Positions 59,624 to 64,000 of a DNA stretch of 64,000 bases are shown piece after piece. Positions within the stretch are counted from its first letter, which is position 1. Every line of letters starts with the position of its first letter. This stretch comes from Maratus speciosus (Eukaryota > Arthropoda > Arachnida > Araneae > Salticidae). The stretch is from contig OZ010790.1 of NCBI GenBank assembly GCA_963932465.1, forward strand, positions 352,619,087 through 352,683,086, written 5' to 3'. The notes below the pieces were generated by a model. That model worked only from the letters and a program-made list of their open reading frames with translations, ran no database searches and was not told where the DNA came from. Position numbers and translations under genes: made by a program.

Positions 59624-60485
59624 CACTGGTGTCAAAATTAAGGACCAGTCACAAAATGCTAATTTTTAAGTAAGCGAATACTAAAAAGGAAATAATATAA
59701 TTCAAATAATTACTATCCCTGCAGCACAATTAGTCCATATAGCATCTCATTCATGTCACACATGGTCACAAGTGTCACAGTCACTACGCTGAAACAAAAA
59801 ATAGGAAATTCCACACGTTTCATTATGAGTCTCAAATGATCACTATATGGGACTCCACCGAGACGTCAAAGTGACTACTGCTTTGTGACGAGTCACCGGG
59901 TGACTTTACAATGTAGTTACATTGTGACTCTCATGTGACTGTCATTTTTAGGTTCAATTTCAAAGTCATCATGAACCATTATGATAAGTCACTCAATAAT
60001 ATCACATTATAGTCACATGGTGATTTTTTACAAAAGAGCACAACTGTGACTTCACAGTAGTCTCTCTGTCACCTGAAAATCATCATGTGACTTTAATGTG
60101 ACATTATTTGGTAACTTATCACAATGCAGCGTTCACGATGACTTTGAAATAGTGTCTACAGATGACAGTCACATAATAGTCACAGTGTAACTACATTGTA
60201 AAGTCACATGGTGACTCTTCATAAAGCAGAAGTCACAGTGACGTCTCAGTGAAGTCACATATAGTGATCATTTGAGACTCATATTGAGATGTATCGAATT
60301 TCATATTTTTTTGCTTCACCGTAGTGACTGTGACACTTGTGACCATGTGTGACATGAATGAGATGTTATATGGACTAGCTGTTCTATAGAGATAGTAATT
60401 ATTCGAATTATATTATTTCCTTTTGAGTATTCGCGTATTTTAAAATTAGCATTTTGTGATTGGTCCTTAATTTTGGACACCAGTG
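59624..60485. mobile_element. Tc1/mariner-like foldback MITE, 862 bp
   Basis: Ends CACTGGTGTCAAAATTAAGG and the complement of CCTTAATTTTGGACACCAGTG, flanked by TA on both sides (59622-59623, 60486-60487). Inverted similarity covers almost the whole length. The interior is crowded with GTCAC/GTGAC words, often as AGTCACATGGTGACT-like palindromes. No ORF. Confidence 0.88.
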
Positions 60486-60595
60486 TAATTTAGAATTAAA
60501 AAAAAAGAATTACTGTGAGAGGAATAATGAAATTTAAGAAGAATATATTTACTATTCACATTTCGAAATACATAAAAGTAAATTAATTGGTTTTG

Positions 60596-60807
60596 TTAAA
60601 CACTGTTTCTAGCGGTTTCAAATGACACATTTGTAAGTTTTTATTTACGTTTATTTTGCTCATAGTTTTTTAATGTAATAACCATAAAAAATGTCTTCAA
60701 TGTATTAAATATTTTTTGTAATTGTTTCAATCTAAAAATTACAGCTAAAAAAACGTAAATCGCCATCTTTTAAAAGGTGTCATTTGACACTGGTAGAAAT
60801 TGTGTTA
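60596..60807. mobile_element. Small MITE with imperfect 33-bp inverted ends
   Basis: TTAAACACTGTTTCTAGCGG and the complement of TGGTAGAAATTGTGTTAA share most positions, followed by TCAAATGACAC on both. About 212 bp, no ORF. Confidence 0.5.
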
Positions 60808-61156
60808 ATGAACATGGCTGTTAGGAATCATGAGTTTGGAAGAAATGTTGTTTTATATACCTAATCAGTGTGCTGCAAAAAGTGAGATTATGAAACGGCT
60901 GATGAAACGTTATTTTAAATATATAAAAAAAGTACTACATATAAGAAAGATATGAACTGTACTAATCAAATGAAATTATACGTCATTAAGTAATCGTCTC
61001 ATAAGTATAGCAAGGAAATCATTTTTAAGTAACCGTAGCTAGTGTTTTGCGAGATAGTCTGTTTCGAACGAAGACAGGCCCCGTGTATCTACTATGGAAC
61101 TATAAATAAAGGGAAATGGTCAAAGTCTGAAAAGGATTAAGCTTCCACTATTACAG
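60808..61156. other. Intergenic or intronic DNA before the candidate exon
   Basis: Nothing recognised. It ends in TTCCACTATTACAG, a plausible 3' splice site. Confidence 0.4.
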
Positions 61157-61203
61157 GGGAAGGTGGTACATCGCCTTCTACCGTAACGACTATCTTATTT
61201 TAG
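61157..61203 (+). CDS. Candidate last coding exon of a host gene
   Basis: After acceptor TTCCACTATTACAG, two leading bases and 14 codons (EGGTSPSTVTTILF) end in TAG at 61201-61203. Downstream DNA changes to a T- and G-richer composition with a (TG)n run at 61423-61436, like a 3' UTR, and AATAAA lies at 62076-62081. The hydrophobic C-terminus could be a PDZ ligand, but that is speculation. No upstream exon was found in the window, so the gene is unknown. Confidence 0.3.
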
Positions 61204-62105
61204 ACCGCGGAGCAAGGCGTTTTTATTTTATTTTTTCTGTTCCTCTTCTAGTTTTCTATTGTTAACTTTTTCCTTCATAGTTTTCTGTATCTGCTGAGTT
61301 GTTCTCTATCATGGGAATTCGTCTTTTGTAATTGGCAGTTTAATGCTATCTTGGTGGTTTTATTATTGTGACTTTTTCTTCCGTTTTTGTCACAGTTTTG
61401 AGATTTGTCACTGTTCATTTTGTGTGTGTGTGTGTTCTGGGGTAGAGCCTTGTTTTGGCCCTTCGTTCGTCGTGTTTGACTTCCAATCCCAGACTACTTA
61501 TAGTAAGGCTTTTCTTAAATGTATCCTTATATTATTCAATATTCTTTTTCTTTTATTTTTTGGGGCAAATTGTTTGCTTTATGCTCTATAGGATGGAACC
61601 TATTTTATGGACTTTAGTTAGACTATTTCGTGGTGATGTGTGTTAGATCTTGGCAGTGAGCTGCAAAATGGTCGAAGAGGCATTTATGTCAACATTGAAT
61701 GGTTACATAGTTTCTTACTGGTCATTCCATGAACAACAGACTGATAGTTTACTTTTTAAGTGGTGTTTGCGAGAGGCTCATGTAGTATATCTGGAATGTG
61801 CATTTTGTCATTCCTCACTGTCATGGGATTCATAATCTTCAGTATTCCTTCTGAGTGGTTAGTCTTGCTTATTCCAATGATTCTTGTTAGTTTACGTTTT
61901 AATTGTTCTTGCAAAAACCTACAAGGAAAATTATAATCATTTTCAAACTGAAGCTACCATTTCTAACTTAAAAACTTTCATTTTCGTCATTGTTTTTCAA
62001 AAAGCTTGTTTTATTTTGGGAGTTTCTATTGTGTTTGAGATCAAGTTATTTTGACAAAGCTGGTACATTTTCTACAATAAATGAATCTACTTACATTTAT
62101 ATGCA
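61204..62105 (+). other. Possible 3' UTR with polyadenylation signal
   Basis: About 0.9 kb of atypical composition for this window, rich in GTT/CTT, with AATAAA at 62076-62081. Short frames inside (61343-61835) overlap in several phases and show no domain, so they are not called. Confidence 0.3.
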
Positions 62106-63216
62106 TTATAAGAAATCATCCAAGAATACACGACATTTTTATAAAATTTATATAAATATTACACTTATCATTTATTTTTGATACTATGGAAATATTATGC
62201 ACTTCAAATAAGTAAAAGAAAAGTACGTTTGCATGAAAATGCTACGAATATGTTACGTTTGTATCGGCTTATATATATATATATATTTACTATTAATATT
62301 TGTACATTTCAGGCTTGTGGCGATCTAAAATTATTTTACTTACCGTAAATTAATGTTTTACAAACTATAGCCAGTGGAAGAGAATGCCTTTCTCAGTATA
62401 GACCTTGAGATCACTTTTCAGTTTAATTAAAAAAAAAAATAACAAAAATTAATTAATTTGCGAATTATATACTAGGTATAGCTGAAACTTTCAGAGTAAT
62501 AAAAGACCATAATAGTAGTAAAAATATGGATCTTAGATAAATCAGAATACATAAAAGTTCCTCATACAAAAATGGTGTGAGAAGCAATGTCGTACATGAA
62601 AGTATGAAACGTGTAATAGGCCAATAAGCGGTTTACATACAGGGACAAGCGTAATCCGTACAAGCTTTCCCCGTGGTTTCATCCGTGGTTACAGAAAAAT
62701 AAACTGACTTTGGAAGGCGTAATTTATTCAGAATTTATCTCGAAACTCAATTAAATATTTAAAATTATGAATGGTCAGAACTCACTTTTACAGTGCCCGG
62801 GTAAGTATCTGGCCTAACCATACGGTAAAATGATAATACTTCAGGGCAGACGAAACGAATGGCAATACTCGTATTTCTAGGATAATGCCATGCCGTAATT
62901 TAGTGTATTATATTGAGTACAAGGATATTATCTATATCGTCGTATAAGAAATTTTCATTGAATACTAGAAATGAAATTTAAGGGGTTCATATAATGAACG
63001 TATCTTAATGTACGAACTCCAAATTGAAAAAAAAACTGCATTTTGCATGTTTAAGTATATATTCTGATATATGTCTATCGATGGATGCACTTTTGGAAAA
63101 ATGTCCAATGTTATCTACAATTTCTATACGAACTGTCCCATTTTATTGTTAATCAAGAGCAGATTCTTTAACCTTTTGTTTTTGAGGCATATGTCCAATT
63201 GAAATATGTTTAATAA
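62106..63216. other. Intergenic DNA
   Basis: (TA)n at 62272-62286. A GC-richer patch at 62640-62830 contains CAGTGCCCGGGTAAGTATC, a donor-like sequence without a supporting frame. No gene. Confidence 0.45.
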
Positions 63217-64000
63217 ACAATTAAATTTAAAAAAGTAAAAAAAAAAAAACCTGACTGCGTAAAAAGCGAACTAATTAATTATTTCTCATCAATGTGAAAC
63301 TATTTCTTTTTCAATTCCTACTATTAGCTCACACTCTCGCTATATATATCTTGTTCAAATTTTCAATCCTTAAAAAAAAACTTATTATTCATCCAATCAG
63401 GCTCAAATATTTTTTTTTAACTTGTAGTGGACGACACTTCATGTTAATCCGTTTTTTCAAATATTAATTCATTAATTAAATTAAATTAATTAATTTTGAA
63501 TAATCAAGAGAGCCCTCTTCTTGATCAGGGTTTTTTTAAGACCGAGAGAGCCCTCTTCTTGATCAAGGCATTGTCAGCGCCACTCAAGAGGAAAGAAGAA
63601 TGGGAGAAAAAAAATTCTCTTATTGACCTAAGTAGGAATTGACTTAAAATACTTTTTTTTATATTACTTACCTATTTTTTTTATTTACTTGTATTGATGA
63701 CTTTTAAGTTGTGTTTAGTTGTTAGTTCCTATCTATAAACACTGTTTTGATGATGTCTATAGATGTCTATGATGGTTAGAGTTGCAGTAAAGCTAGAGAT
63801 CCTACATACACAACTTCCAGATTGTATAATATTTTGACGGAGCTTTTGACTGTAAAATTGTCAAAGAAACATCGTCTTCATTTTGAAAGATCTATCTAAT
63901 GATATGCCACTCAATAGGGTGGGTAATTTTTTTTGACTCCACCGCTATTTTGTATTTTACGGCCGCCATTTTGATTTTATAAAAACAAAACCTAGCCTAA
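63217..64000 (+). repeat. Third copy of the foldback family, cut by window end
   Basis: Same orientation as 46655-47220 and reverse of 49100-50040. It retains the segment that the 46.7-kb arm has lost, and runs to the last base of the window, so a partner arm may lie outside. Confidence 0.88.

Overview
The window is non-coding, AT-rich animal nuclear DNA filled with transposable elements. It holds no bacterial-type operons, no rRNA and no tRNA that I can recognise. The mix of Ty3/Gypsy, CsRn1-type Gypsy, BEL/Pao, Penelope-like, mariner/Tc1, hAT-like and piggyBac-like elements fits an invertebrate, most likely an arthropod. A chelicerate is plausible, but nothing here fixes the taxon.

Layout. 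1-7576: a minus-strand Ty3/Gypsy element with near-identical long terminal repeats (LTRs). Its gag is complete, with a textbook -1 frameshift signal at the gag/pol junction. Its pol is broken and stops at the end of the reverse transcriptase (RT), exactly where the 3' LTR begins. 10.7-13.1 kb: a decayed minus-strand Gypsy of the CsRn1/Kabuki type, with a CHCC Gag finger and a tRNA-Trp-like primer site, cut off inside RT. 15.1-16.5 kb: a decayed Penelope-like RT. 18.7-22.3 kb: two MITEs, a candidate terminal exon, an unexplained ORF and a mariner relic. 22.3-32.2 kb: mostly featureless AT-rich DNA with one candidate Cys-rich terminal exon, a perfect 52-bp hairpin and a hAT-like MITE. 32.2-40.0 kb: a TA-flanked DNA transposon into which a young BEL/Pao element (33409-39947, 5-bp target duplication) has inserted.

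41.2-42.7 kb: a 152-bp tandem array, then a GACAGACG microsatellite and a hairpin; each repeat unit carries a CTCF-like motif. 43.3-46.6 kb and 46.65-50.04 kb: two elements bounded by inverted repeats. A third copy of the second family enters at the right edge of the window. 51-55.4 kb: fragments of another dispersed family, a tandem duplication and a second piggyBac-like MITE. 55.6-60.8 kb: three foldback elements and a Penelope-like 3' end carried as an inverted pair, each arm with a hammerhead-ribozyme-like fold. 61.1-62.1 kb: a candidate last exon and 3' UTR of a host gene.

The main biological theme is that the two youngest LTR elements are defective (one lacks RNase H and integrase, the other the integrase catalytic core) although their LTR pairs hardly differ. 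They were probably mobilised by enzymes supplied from intact relatives elsewhere. Host coding content is small, and the three host exon candidates are low-confidence calls.
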